Of a DNA stretch of 13,877 nt, positions 1 through 5,394 are shown piece by piece (the first letter of the stretch is position 1; the number at the start of each line of letters is the position of its first letter). Both the position numbers and the translations under genes were made by a program. The notes beneath the pieces were generated by a model. That model was given only the letters and a program-made list of their open reading frames with translations. It made no database searches and had not been told where the DNA came from. Source of the DNA: Oscillospiraceae bacterium (lineage in GTDB: Bacteria; Bacillota; Clostridia; Oscillospirales; Oscillospiraceae); NCBI GenBank assembly GCA_029065305.1, contig JAIEIQ010000356.1:1-13877 (forward strand). The letters are read 5' to 3'.

Positions 1-1125
1 GGCGGGCAGGAAGCCCTCCATCAGCACCCAGTCGGAGTAGCGGGTATCGTCATAGAAGAAGTCGAAGAAGGTCTTGATGGCCTCGATCTTCTCGGGGGAG
101 TGGTCGTTGTCGAAGCACATGAACCGGTCCATAACGCCGGCGGACACGGAGGGGTTGCCGCCGTTGGTGGGGATGGCCGCGAAGGCGTAGTTGATGACCT
201 CGTCGGGCTCCTTGCCGTCAGAGATGTAGGTGGGGATGCTGTTGGGGCCAATCACCATAGCCAGCTTGCCTGCGCCGAACAGATCCTGGAGGGTGTAGCG
301 GGTCTCGTTGGCGGGGTCGGAGTTGGTCAGACCGTCGTTGACCAGACCGACAGCGTACTCAATGGCCTCCACGTTCTCGGGGCTGTTGAGGGTCCAGTTG
401 CCGTCAGCGTCGGTGAAGTCGCCGCCGTTGTTCCAGATGTAGTAAGCGAAGGCGGCCTGACCCTCGTCGGTGGTCATGTCGATGCCCCAGGGGTAGATGC
501 TGGAGTCATAGGCCTGGATCTTCTTGCAGGCCTCGGTCAGCTCCTCCCAAGTGGTGGGGACCTCCACACCGGCGGCCTCCAGAATGTCCACGTTGTAGTA
601 CATGGCGCGGGCGGAGGCCAGGTCGGGAATGGCCCAGATGGTGCCGTCCACGTTGGACTGCTCCAGGAAGGCGGGGTACAGCTTGGCGTAGGTCTCGTCA
701 GACACGTAGTCCTTGGCGGGCAGGAGCAGGTCGTCAGCCTGATAGTCGGCGAACACGTCGATGTTCAGGATGTCGGGGGCCTTGTTGCCGGACAGACGGG
801 TGTTGACCACGGTGTAGATATCGTTCCAGGAGACGACCTCCACGTTCAGGTTGATGTTCTCATAGGTCTGGTTGAACTCGGTCTGGAAGTCGGCCCACCA
901 CTGGGTGGTGTTCTGGCCGTACTGGGCGGCGATGACGCTGATGTCGATCTTGTCGCCGCTGGGCTCCGCGGGGGCGGGATCAGCGGGAGCGGGATCGGCA
1001 GGGGCGCCGGTCTGGGTGTCGTCCTTGGGGGCGGGCGTATCCTTAGGGGTGTCGCCTCCGCCGCCGCAGGCTGCGAGGGCCAGCAGCATCACGAGGGCCA
1101 GCAGCAATGCAAGAGCTTTTTTCAT
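1..1125 (-). CDS. Family 1 (sugar-type) extracellular solute-binding lipoprotein, C-terminus cut by window edge
   Basis: Binds a solute outside the membrane for an ABC importer. The reading frame stays open from an ATG at 1125 to base 1, giving 375 residues without a stop, so the C-terminus (about 50 residues by family length) lies off the window. Residues 1-20 form a lipoprotein signal ending in a LAAC lipobox with acylated Cys20, followed by a Gly stretch and a Pro/Ala/Asp linker (about 21-57). The mature domain from about residue 59 has family 1 hallmarks: a KAPDILNID segment near 115-123, GTIWAIPDLASARAMYYN around 161-178, the TTWEEL loop at 191-196, and a DGNWTLNSPENVEAIE segment around 241-256. 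An AAGGAGG site precedes the start. Codon use is strongly biased to C/G-ending codons, which fits high expression. Matching MalF/MalG-type permeases are probably further left, outside the window. Family assignment is firm; the ligand is unknown. Confidence 0.93.
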   Translation of the reverse strand, partial: MKKALALLLALVMLLALAACGGGGDTPKDTPAPKDDTQTGAPADPAPADPAPAEPSGDKIDISVIAAQYGQNTTQWWADFQTEFNQTYENINLNVEVVSWNDIYTVVNTRLSGNKAPDILNIDVFADYQADDLLLPAKDYVSDETYAKLYPAFLEQSNVDGTIWAIPDLASARAMYYNVDILEAAGVEVPTTWEELTEACKKIQAYDSSIYPWGIDMTTDEGQAAFAYYIWNNGGDFTDADGNWTLNSPENVEAIEYAVGLVNDGLTNSDPANETRYTLQDLFGAGKLAMVIGPNSIPTYISDGKEPDEVINYAFAAIPTNGGNPSVSAGVMDRFMCFDNDHSPEKIEAIKTFFDFFYDDTRYSDWVLMEGFLPA

Positions 1126-1163
1126 TTCTTGATTTCCTCCTTCACATTCGTCAGAAGCAACGG

Positions 1164-1195
1164 GCCGCGCACGGGGTAAAGGGTCCGGGCGCGGC
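1164..1195 (-). other. GC-rich hairpin in the leader of the solute-binding protein gene
   Basis: Arms GCCGCGC (1164-1170) and GCGCGGC (1189-1195) are perfect complements around an 18-base loop. The hairpin would sit in the 5' untranslated RNA of the lipoprotein gene, about 40 bases before its start codon. It has no U-run, so it is not a terminator. It could affect mRNA stability or be chance in GC-rich sequence. Confidence 0.25.
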
Positions 1196-1240
1196 ACGCG
1201 TTTCTGTCATTGATTGTATCGGGTTCCCCCGTTAAAAAAT

Positions 1241-1295
1241 AGGAATCATCGTTCAGAATATAGCAAAATCGTACGCCACAGGAATAATTGTACGA
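1241..1295 (-). promoter_or_regulatory. Putative promoter and regulator-binding repeats for the solute-binding protein gene
   Basis: On the minus strand a -10-like TATATT lies at 1262-1257, with no good -35 match upstream, as expected for an activator-dependent promoter. An inverted repeat TCGTAC-N15-GTACGA spans 1269-1295. Two similar 14-mers in the same orientation, AGGAATCATCGTTC (1241-1254) and AGGAATAATTGTAC (1280-1293), match at 11 of 14 positions, are offset by 39 bp and flank the -10. The neighbouring PocR-AraC protein is the obvious candidate to bind here. Function is inferred only. Confidence 0.35.
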
Positions 1296-1300
1296 ATCAC

Positions 1301-1320
1301 AAAAAACAGGGTCCGTTTTT
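1301..1320. terminator. Weak, possibly bidirectional terminator after the PocR-AraC gene
   Basis: A-tract and T-tract arms (AAAAAC opposite GTTTTT) enclose a GG/CC core just 11 bases beyond the regulator's stop codon. On the minus strand the stem is followed by a T-run. The stem is short and AT-rich with a very small loop, so termination would be partial at best, and some read-through into the lipoprotein gene is possible. Confidence 0.3.
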
Positions 1321-1331
1321 CGTCGATTTGA

Positions 1332-2183
1332 CTAAAATTTTCGTTTCTCAACCGCCGCCTTGCGGAAATTCCTGGGGGTGGTGCCGGTGACGGCCCGGAA
1401 AATCCGGGAGAAGTAGTTGTAATCGCTGATGCCCACCGCCTCCGCCACGGCGGAGATGGGCAGATCGCTGCGGGCCAGCAGGTCCTTGGCGGCGTTGATG
1501 CGGCGCTGGGCGATGAGCCCGGACAGGGTGCCGCCGCCGGAGAGCTCCTTGGCCAGCCGGCAGAGCTTGGTCCGGCCCACGTGGAGCTGGGCGGAGATCG
1601 TCTCCAGGGACAGCTTCTCCATGTAGTGCTCGTCCAAATACCGCTCCAGCTTCTGCAAATCCGTCTGTTCCGCCGAGGAGATCATCCCCTTGAGCTGGAT
1701 ATAGGCGGCCAAAGCCTCCAGCAGCTCCGAGTACGCCTTCAAATCCGAGGCCGAATACTGCCGGAACTGAAAGAAGGCGGGCTTCAGCGCCTCGGCCCCG
1801 CCGGGATACCAGTCCAGCCTGGAGCGGCTGTTCTCCCACTGCCGGTCAATAGGGGAGTCGTCCAAATAGCAGCCAAAAACCAGATACGCCAGGGGATGGT
1901 TCTTGTCGTACAAGGGCATAACCGCCTCACAGATACCGGCGTGGCAGCGGTAGAACTGGAAGCCCTTCTCCGCGCTGTAGTGCTGGATCTTCCACCTGTC
2001 GCAGGCCACGCACCGCTGGTGTCCCTCGGCCTGCCTGTTGATGGCCCCGCAGAAGGGCGGGTGGCGCTCAAAGAGGTTGATATCCCTGCCCTGGGGGTCC
2101 AATATGTTGGCCGCGATGCCGGTGAACACATAGAGATTGGTCAGCAGCTGGAGCAGCCGCTCCTGATCGAAAAGAACATTCAT
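1332..2183 (-). CDS. AraC-family transcriptional regulator with N-terminal PocR sensory domain
   Basis: A one-component cytoplasmic regulator of 283 residues. The N-terminal half (about 8-165) matches the PocR ligand-binding type: FCGAINR near 44-50, a CxxC pair (Cys58, Cys61), YRCHAGICEAVMPL with Cys80 and Cys85, and LVFGCYLDD with Cys105. The C-terminal half (about 174-276) is an AraC/XylS double helix-turn-helix, including KLSLETISAQLHVGRTKLCRL and the second-helix motif ISAVAEAVGISDYNYFSRIFR. PocR domains, known from the Salmonella 1,2-propanediol regulator, sense small polyol-like compounds, which suits the dhaKL genes upstream and the sugar-type binding protein downstream. A GGGGG stretch 7 bases before the ATG may serve as a weak ribosome site. 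Its leader carries two strong hairpins (2213-2259), unusual for a regulator gene. Targets are inferred. Confidence 0.9.
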   Translation of the reverse strand: MNVLFDQERLLQLLTNLYVFTGIAANILDPQGRDINLFERHPPFCGAINRQAEGHQRCVACDRWKIQHYSAEKGFQFYRCHAGICEAVMPLYDKNHPLAYLVFGCYLDDSPIDRQWENSRSRLDWYPGGAEALKPAFFQFRQYSASDLKAYSELLEALAAYIQLKGMISSAEQTDLQKLERYLDEHYMEKLSLETISAQLHVGRTKLCRLAKELSGGGTLSGLIAQRRINAAKDLLARSDLPISAVAEAVGISDYNYFSRIFRAVTGTTPRNFRKAAVEKRKF

Positions 2184-2212
2184 CAGAGGCCCCCATATCC
2201 TTAAAATTCCCC

Positions 2213-2259
2213 GTCCCTCCCTTACAGGGAGGGACGAGAACGGGGGTACCCCCGTTCTC
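2213..2259. repeat. Tandem hairpin element: 9-bp stem-loop plus perfect 24-bp palindrome
   Basis: The arms GTCCCTCCC (2213-2221) and GGGAGGGAC (2227-2235) pair perfectly around TTACA. Directly abutting is a perfect palindrome (2236-2259) made of GAGAACGGGGGT and its exact complement. Together they fill 47 bp of the regulator's leader, starting 30 bp before its start codon. The compact double-hairpin form resembles REP-like dispersed elements; the alternative is an RNA structure controlling the regulator. The symmetry is seen directly; its role is not known. Confidence 0.6.
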
Positions 2260-2301
2260 CACTGTTCCTGCCATCATGAAGCTCCGGCCTTGGATAGCTA
2301 T

Positions 2302-2330
2302 ATGATACCATAATCGGGGCTTGAATTCTA
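2302..2330 (-). promoter_or_regulatory. Putative promoter of the PocR-AraC gene
   Basis: Minus strand TATCAT (2307-2302, five of six to consensus) lies 17 bp after TAGAAT (2330-2325, three of six) in an AT-rich patch. It lies between the upstream operon's terminator and the tandem hairpins, so a transcript starting here would carry both hairpins. The -35 is poor, so the call is tentative. Confidence 0.3.
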
Positions 2331-2396
2331 GATAAATTTTCTGTTCCGCCGTCTGGGGCGGAGGCACAGGGGGGAGTGGAGGCGATATCCGCGCGC

Positions 2397-2435
2397 AAAA
2401 GAGGCCCGGATCTCCCCGCAGGGGATCCGGGCTCT
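2397..2435 (-). terminator. Rho-independent terminator of the amidohydrolase-dhaK-dhaL operon
   Basis: AGAG-CCCGGATC on the minus strand pairs with GATCCGGG-C-CTCT (one bulged base), the stem extends inward by CCC/GGG around a small loop, and TTTT follows at 2400-2397. It begins 16 bases after the dhaL stop codon. The plus-strand side lacks a T-run, so it acts on minus-strand transcripts. It separates the operon from the PocR-AraC gene. Confidence 0.8.
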
Positions 2436-2451
2436 TGAATGGGCCGGCGCG

Positions 2452-3105
2452 TCAGCGCTGCGCCTCCGCAGCGTGAGCGGGGGGAGGCGGACAGCAGCAG
2501 GCGCTGGCCGCTTCAAACATCATGGCGGCGGCAATAGCTCCGCCGTCCACGATGCCCAGGCTTTTTTCACCGTAACAGGCGGCGCGGCCGTGTTTGGACT
2601 TCATGTCCCGGGTGCCCTCCGCACCGGCCCGCGCGGCCTCGGCCGCGGCTCTGGCAGCGGCGGCGGCACCCTCCCCGGCGTGGGCCTTCAGGGCGTCGAC
2701 GGCGGGGATCAGCGCGTCCAGCACCGTTTTTTCCCCCGCTTTGGAGCCGGCCTTGGCGCAGATGTTCTCAATGCCCGCGCTGAGCGAGTCGGCAAAGACC
2801 TCCACGGAGACCTCCTCCCTGCCGCGCAGGGCGCGGGCTGCGCCCATCAGCCCAAAGGATATGATGGTGCCCAGCGTAGAGGGCGCGGCGCGGTTGGCCT
2901 CCTTGGCGCACTGCATCAGCACCATGCCCAGATCGCCGGTCTGGGCGGTGTGGACCGCGTCGGAGACGGCGCTCCAGCAGTCGCGCATGGTCAGCCCCAG
3001 GTCCCCGTCGCCGTTTCTGGCGTCCAGCTCCACCAGGTAACCGCACTCCTGGGCCATTTTATCCCGAATGGCTTCGAAAATTCGATCTAAATCCGTTCTG
3101 TTCAT
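2452..3105 (-). CDS. dhaL: DhaL-type nucleotide-binding subunit of a dihydroxyacetone kinase-like enzyme
   Basis: The ADP/ATP-holding helical subunit that works with DhaK. From the ATG at 3105 it has 217 residues, close to the usual 210. The magnesium-binding aspartates of the LDAxxGDGDxG motif are present (Asp28, Asp33, Asp35); the usual histidine after the last one is a leucine (LDARNGDGDLG). Also visible are the nucleotide-loop motif APSTLGTIIS, the GEKTVLDALIPA helix, and GIVDGGAIAAAMM near the C-terminus, where classical DhaL has DPGA. The protein ends in an odd CCCPPPP tail. A GTG at 3108 is an equally spaced alternative start. The ribosome site AAAGGA follows the dhaK stop codon immediately, so translation is probably coupled. 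No DhaM gene is in the window, so whether the nucleotide is recharged by the PTS or ATP is a free donor is undecided. Confidence 0.88.
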   Translation of the reverse strand: MNRTDLDRIFEAIRDKMAQECGYLVELDARNGDGDLGLTMRDCWSAVSDAVHTAQTGDLGMVLMQCAKEANRAAPSTLGTIISFGLMGAARALRGREEVSVEVFADSLSAGIENICAKAGSKAGEKTVLDALIPAVDALKAHAGEGAAAAARAAAEAARAGAEGTRDMKSKHGRAACYGEKSLGIVDGGAIAAAMMFEAASACCCPPPPAHAAEAQR

Positions 3106-3120
3106 CACAAATCGGTTCCT

Positions 3121-4128
3121 TTATTTATTGTGGTTCGTGTAGAAGGGGGTGGAGGCCGGCATCCGCAGAAGCGCCTTCAGCTCCGGGTCCAGCCTGAACA
3201 CGGTGATGGAGCAGCCGGCCATCTCCATAGAGGTGGCAAACTCGCCGATGTGCGGCATGAACACCTGAACGCCCTTTCTCCGCAGCCGCCTGCACACGGC
3301 CCGGTAGACAATCAGGAGCTCCTCCAGCGGGGTTGCGCCCAGGCCGTTGACCATGACGGATACCTCGCTGTTCGGGGCCAGAGGGAGGTCCTCCTCCAGA
3401 CGGTCCATCATAACGCCGGCGGCCTCGTCGGCGCTCATCATTTTGCAGACCTGGATGCCCGGCTCGCCGTGGATGCCCATGCCCAGCTCCATCTCGTCCG
3501 GGGCGATGGTGAAGGTCTCCCTGCCCACCTCGGGCACGATGCAGGGGGAGAGGGCGACGCCGATGGTGCGGATATTGTCCAGGGCGCGCCGGGTGACGGC
3601 GGCAACCTCCTCCAGGCTCCTGCCCTGATCGGCGGCGGCGCCGGCGATTTTGAAGGCGTAGACCATTCCGGCCACGCCCCGGCGCATCTCCTTTTCCTCC
3701 TTGGGACGGGAGGCCGCGTCGTCGCAGACCAGAACCTCCGCCGTGGCGATCTCCTCGAACTCCGCCAGCTCCTCCGCCATATGGAAGTTCATTTTATCGC
3801 CGCCGTAGTTGCCGTACAGGCAGAGCACGCCGGCGCCCTGGTTCACCGCCTTGATCATATGCAGCATGTTCTCCGAGGACGGGGAGGCGAACACATTGCC
3901 CACCGCGCAGCCGTCCAGCATTCCCTCGCCCACATAGCCCAGAAAAACGGGCAGATGGCCGCTGCCGCCGGCGGTCACAACGGCCACACGGCCGGCCTTC
4001 CCCTGTCCGGCGCGGACCAGGACGCGGCGGTCCTCGCCGATGATCCGTACCCGGTCGCCGTAGGCCAGCTCGATCCCCTCCAGGTACTCCGGCACAAAAT
4101 CCTTCGCGGCATTCATAAGCTTTTTCAT
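3121..4128 (-). CDS. dhaK: DhaK-like substrate-binding kinase subunit with altered active site
   Basis: The substrate-holding subunit that, with DhaL, would phosphorylate a short ketose. The 335-residue protein starts at the ATG at 4128, preceded by AAAGGAG; the frame is open further upstream, but that stretch lies inside the amidohydrolase gene. Aligned to E. coli DhaK with a constant +2 offset, the covalent histidine His218 is present as His220 (GMGIHGEPGI), His56 as His58 and Asp109 as Asp111. However, Lys104 is replaced by Gly106 (LYGNYGGD against IKNYTGD), and the GSGHEP loop reads GSGHLPVFLGYVG, with Leu59 for Glu. The insertion before the NNLGATP motif of E. coli DhaK is absent (here MVNGLGATP). 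The fold and hemiaminal chemistry are therefore likely, but the pocket is remodelled and dihydroxyacetone itself may not be the substrate. It sits second in the operon, 29 bp after the amidohydrolase and 15 bp before dhaL. Confidence 0.88.
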   Translation of the reverse strand: MKKLMNAAKDFVPEYLEGIELAYGDRVRIIGEDRRVLVRAGQGKAGRVAVVTAGGSGHLPVFLGYVGEGMLDGCAVGNVFASPSSENMLHMIKAVNQGAGVLCLYGNYGGDKMNFHMAEELAEFEEIATAEVLVCDDAASRPKEEKEMRRGVAGMVYAFKIAGAAADQGRSLEEVAAVTRRALDNIRTIGVALSPCIVPEVGRETFTIAPDEMELGMGIHGEPGIQVCKMMSADEAAGVMMDRLEEDLPLAPNSEVSVMVNGLGATPLEELLIVYRAVCRRLRRKGVQVFMPHIGEFATSMEMAGCSITVFRLDPELKALLRMPASTPFYTNHNK

Positions 4129-4157
4129 GGCAGCGTCACTCCTTTCCCAATTCCGCC

Positions 4158-5297
4158 TCAAACTCGTTCCCCGTCGATCCAGACCGCCTCCACCCGGGAG
4201 AGATACGAGAAGGGGTGGCCGCTGAAGACGGAGATGTCCGCGTCCTTGCCGACAGCCAGGGAGCCGACGCGATCCGCGATCCCGGCGATCTCCGCCGCGT
4301 GGATTGTGATCGCCTTGAGTGCCTCCTCCGGCTCCAGGCCCTCCCGCACGGCCACGGCGGCGCAGATCGGCAGGTACTGAAGGGGGATGACGTCGTGGTC
4401 TGTGGTCAGGGCAATCTTGACCCCGTCCCGGACCATAGCGGCGGGGGTTGCCATGCTGACGTTGGCGTTCTCCTGCTTGGAGCTGGAGCAGAGGGCCGGG
4501 CCGACGATGCCGGGAATGCCGGCCTGGGCCATATATTTCCCGGCCAGGAGGCCGTCGGTGCAGTGGACGATCCGCATGTCCAGGCCGAACTCCTCGGCCA
4601 GGCGGATAGCTGTCAGGATATCGTCGCTCCGGTGGGCGTGGATATTCACCGGCAGCTCCCCCTTCAGCACCGGAATCAGCGCCTCCCATTTGACATTGAG
4701 GGGGACCTTCTCGCCGGACTCCTTCCGCTCCATATAGTCCCGCGCCTGGGCAAACGCCTCCCGAATGACCATGGCCACCCCCATGCGCGTCATGGGGGAG
4801 ACGCGCTTATCCCGCCCATAGGTCCAGCGCACATTGTCCCCCAGGGCCATTTTCATGGAGCAGGGGAATTTAAAGACCATCTGGTCGGCGGTGCTCCCCC
4901 GCAGCTTGATGGCGGCGGTCTGACCGCCGATGGCGTTGGCGCTGCCCGGGCAGATCACGGCGGTGGTGACGCCGGCGCGGGCCGCCTTGGGAATCGCGGT
5001 GTCCATCGGGTTGAGCCCGTCGATGATCCGGAGATGGGGCAGGATGGGGTCGGTCATCTCATTGATGAATTCCGCCGCGACGTTGATGGATTCGCACAGA
5101 ACGCCGATATGGGTGTGCGCGTCGACAAAGCCCGGCAGCACATAGCCGCCCCCGGCGTCAAAGACCTCCCCGCCGCCGGAGAGCTCCGCCTGTTCCATAG
5201 GGCCGACCCCCGTGATTTTTCCGTTTTCAAAGGAGACGAAGCCGTCCTCATAGGTTTCGCCCGCCATGGTAAAGACATGGCCGTGGATAATTTTCAT
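4158..5297 (-). CDS. Metal-dependent amidohydrolase (imidazolonepropionase-related)
   Basis: A cytoplasmic TIM-barrel hydrolase of the amidohydrolase superfamily, 379 residues, first gene of the operon with dhaK and dhaL. Visible marks, numbered from the ATG at 5297: the small N-terminal beta domain, LPGFVDAHTHIG with metal ligands His61 and His63, the ICPGSANAIGGQ loop (about 116-127), MKMALGDN (about 148-155), NIHAHR with His220 and His222, IVHCTD with His245, and ALTTDHDV with the catalytic Asp300. The C-terminal VGSLAVGKDADISVFSGHPF strand returns to the beta domain. The histidines and aspartate needed for metal binding are all present, so it should be active. Relatives hydrolyse cyclic amides, imides and N-acyl or peptidyl bonds; the substrate cannot be read from sequence. 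Context suggests release of a compound that DhaKL then phosphorylates. A GTG at 5303 is a worse start because it overlaps the Shine-Dalgarno sequence. Confidence 0.9.
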   Translation of the reverse strand: MKIIHGHVFTMAGETYEDGFVSFENGKITGVGPMEQAELSGGGEVFDAGGGYVLPGFVDAHTHIGVLCESINVAAEFINEMTDPILPHLRIIDGLNPMDTAIPKAARAGVTTAVICPGSANAIGGQTAAIKLRGSTADQMVFKFPCSMKMALGDNVRWTYGRDKRVSPMTRMGVAMVIREAFAQARDYMERKESGEKVPLNVKWEALIPVLKGELPVNIHAHRSDDILTAIRLAEEFGLDMRIVHCTDGLLAGKYMAQAGIPGIVGPALCSSSKQENANVSMATPAAMVRDGVKIALTTDHDVIPLQYLPICAAVAVREGLEPEEALKAITIHAAEIAGIADRVGSLAVGKDADISVFSGHPFSYLSRVEAVWIDGERV

Positions 5298-5302
5298 GGG
5301 CA

Positions 5303-5308
5303 CCTCCT
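5303..5308 (-). promoter_or_regulatory. Shine-Dalgarno site that fixes the amidohydrolase start
   Basis: AGGAGG on the minus strand ends 5 bases before the ATG at 5297. The in-frame GTG at 5303 shares a base with this site and could not use it, so the ATG two codons later is chosen. Confidence 0.75.
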
Positions 5309-5314
5309 ATCAAA

Positions 5315-5380
5315 ATAATAGCTGGGGACAGTGCTATTATCTCATTTGAGGCGCGGGTTGAAAATATACCACACTTTCAA
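5315..5380 (-). promoter_or_regulatory. Putative promoter with overlapping operators for the amidohydrolase-dhaKL operon
   Basis: Minus strand: a -35-like TTTTCA (5364-5359) and GATAAT (5341-5336, five of six) are 17 bp apart. Two dyads overlap it. ATAATAGC-N10-GCTATTAT (5315-5340) covers the -10 and start site; TTGAAA-N11-TTTCAA (5358-5380) covers the -35. Both are typical operator placements, one suited to repression and one to repression or activation. The 8-bp dyad could also fold in RNA and is followed by TTT, so a weak attenuator is a second reading. No terminator separates this site from the response regulator gene, so read-through from the sensor genes is also possible. Confidence 0.45.
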
Positions 5381-5394
5381 TTTATCCCTGAATT

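Noticed and set aside
100-1179. Long plus-strand open frame of 359 codons
   Set aside because: It is antisense to the clear solute-binding lipoprotein. It is open only because of that gene's strong codon bias, and it consists of Val/Gly-rich sequence with no family pattern.
4129-4689. N-terminal extension of the DhaK-like protein
   Set aside because: The extra Arg/Pro/Gly-rich sequence lies inside the amidohydrolase gene in another frame. The DhaK fold and a good ribosome site begin at 4128.
3130-5318. Two long plus-strand open frames across the dhaK and amidohydrolase genes
   Set aside because: Both are antisense shadows without recognisable domains. The minus-strand genes carry full catalytic motifs.
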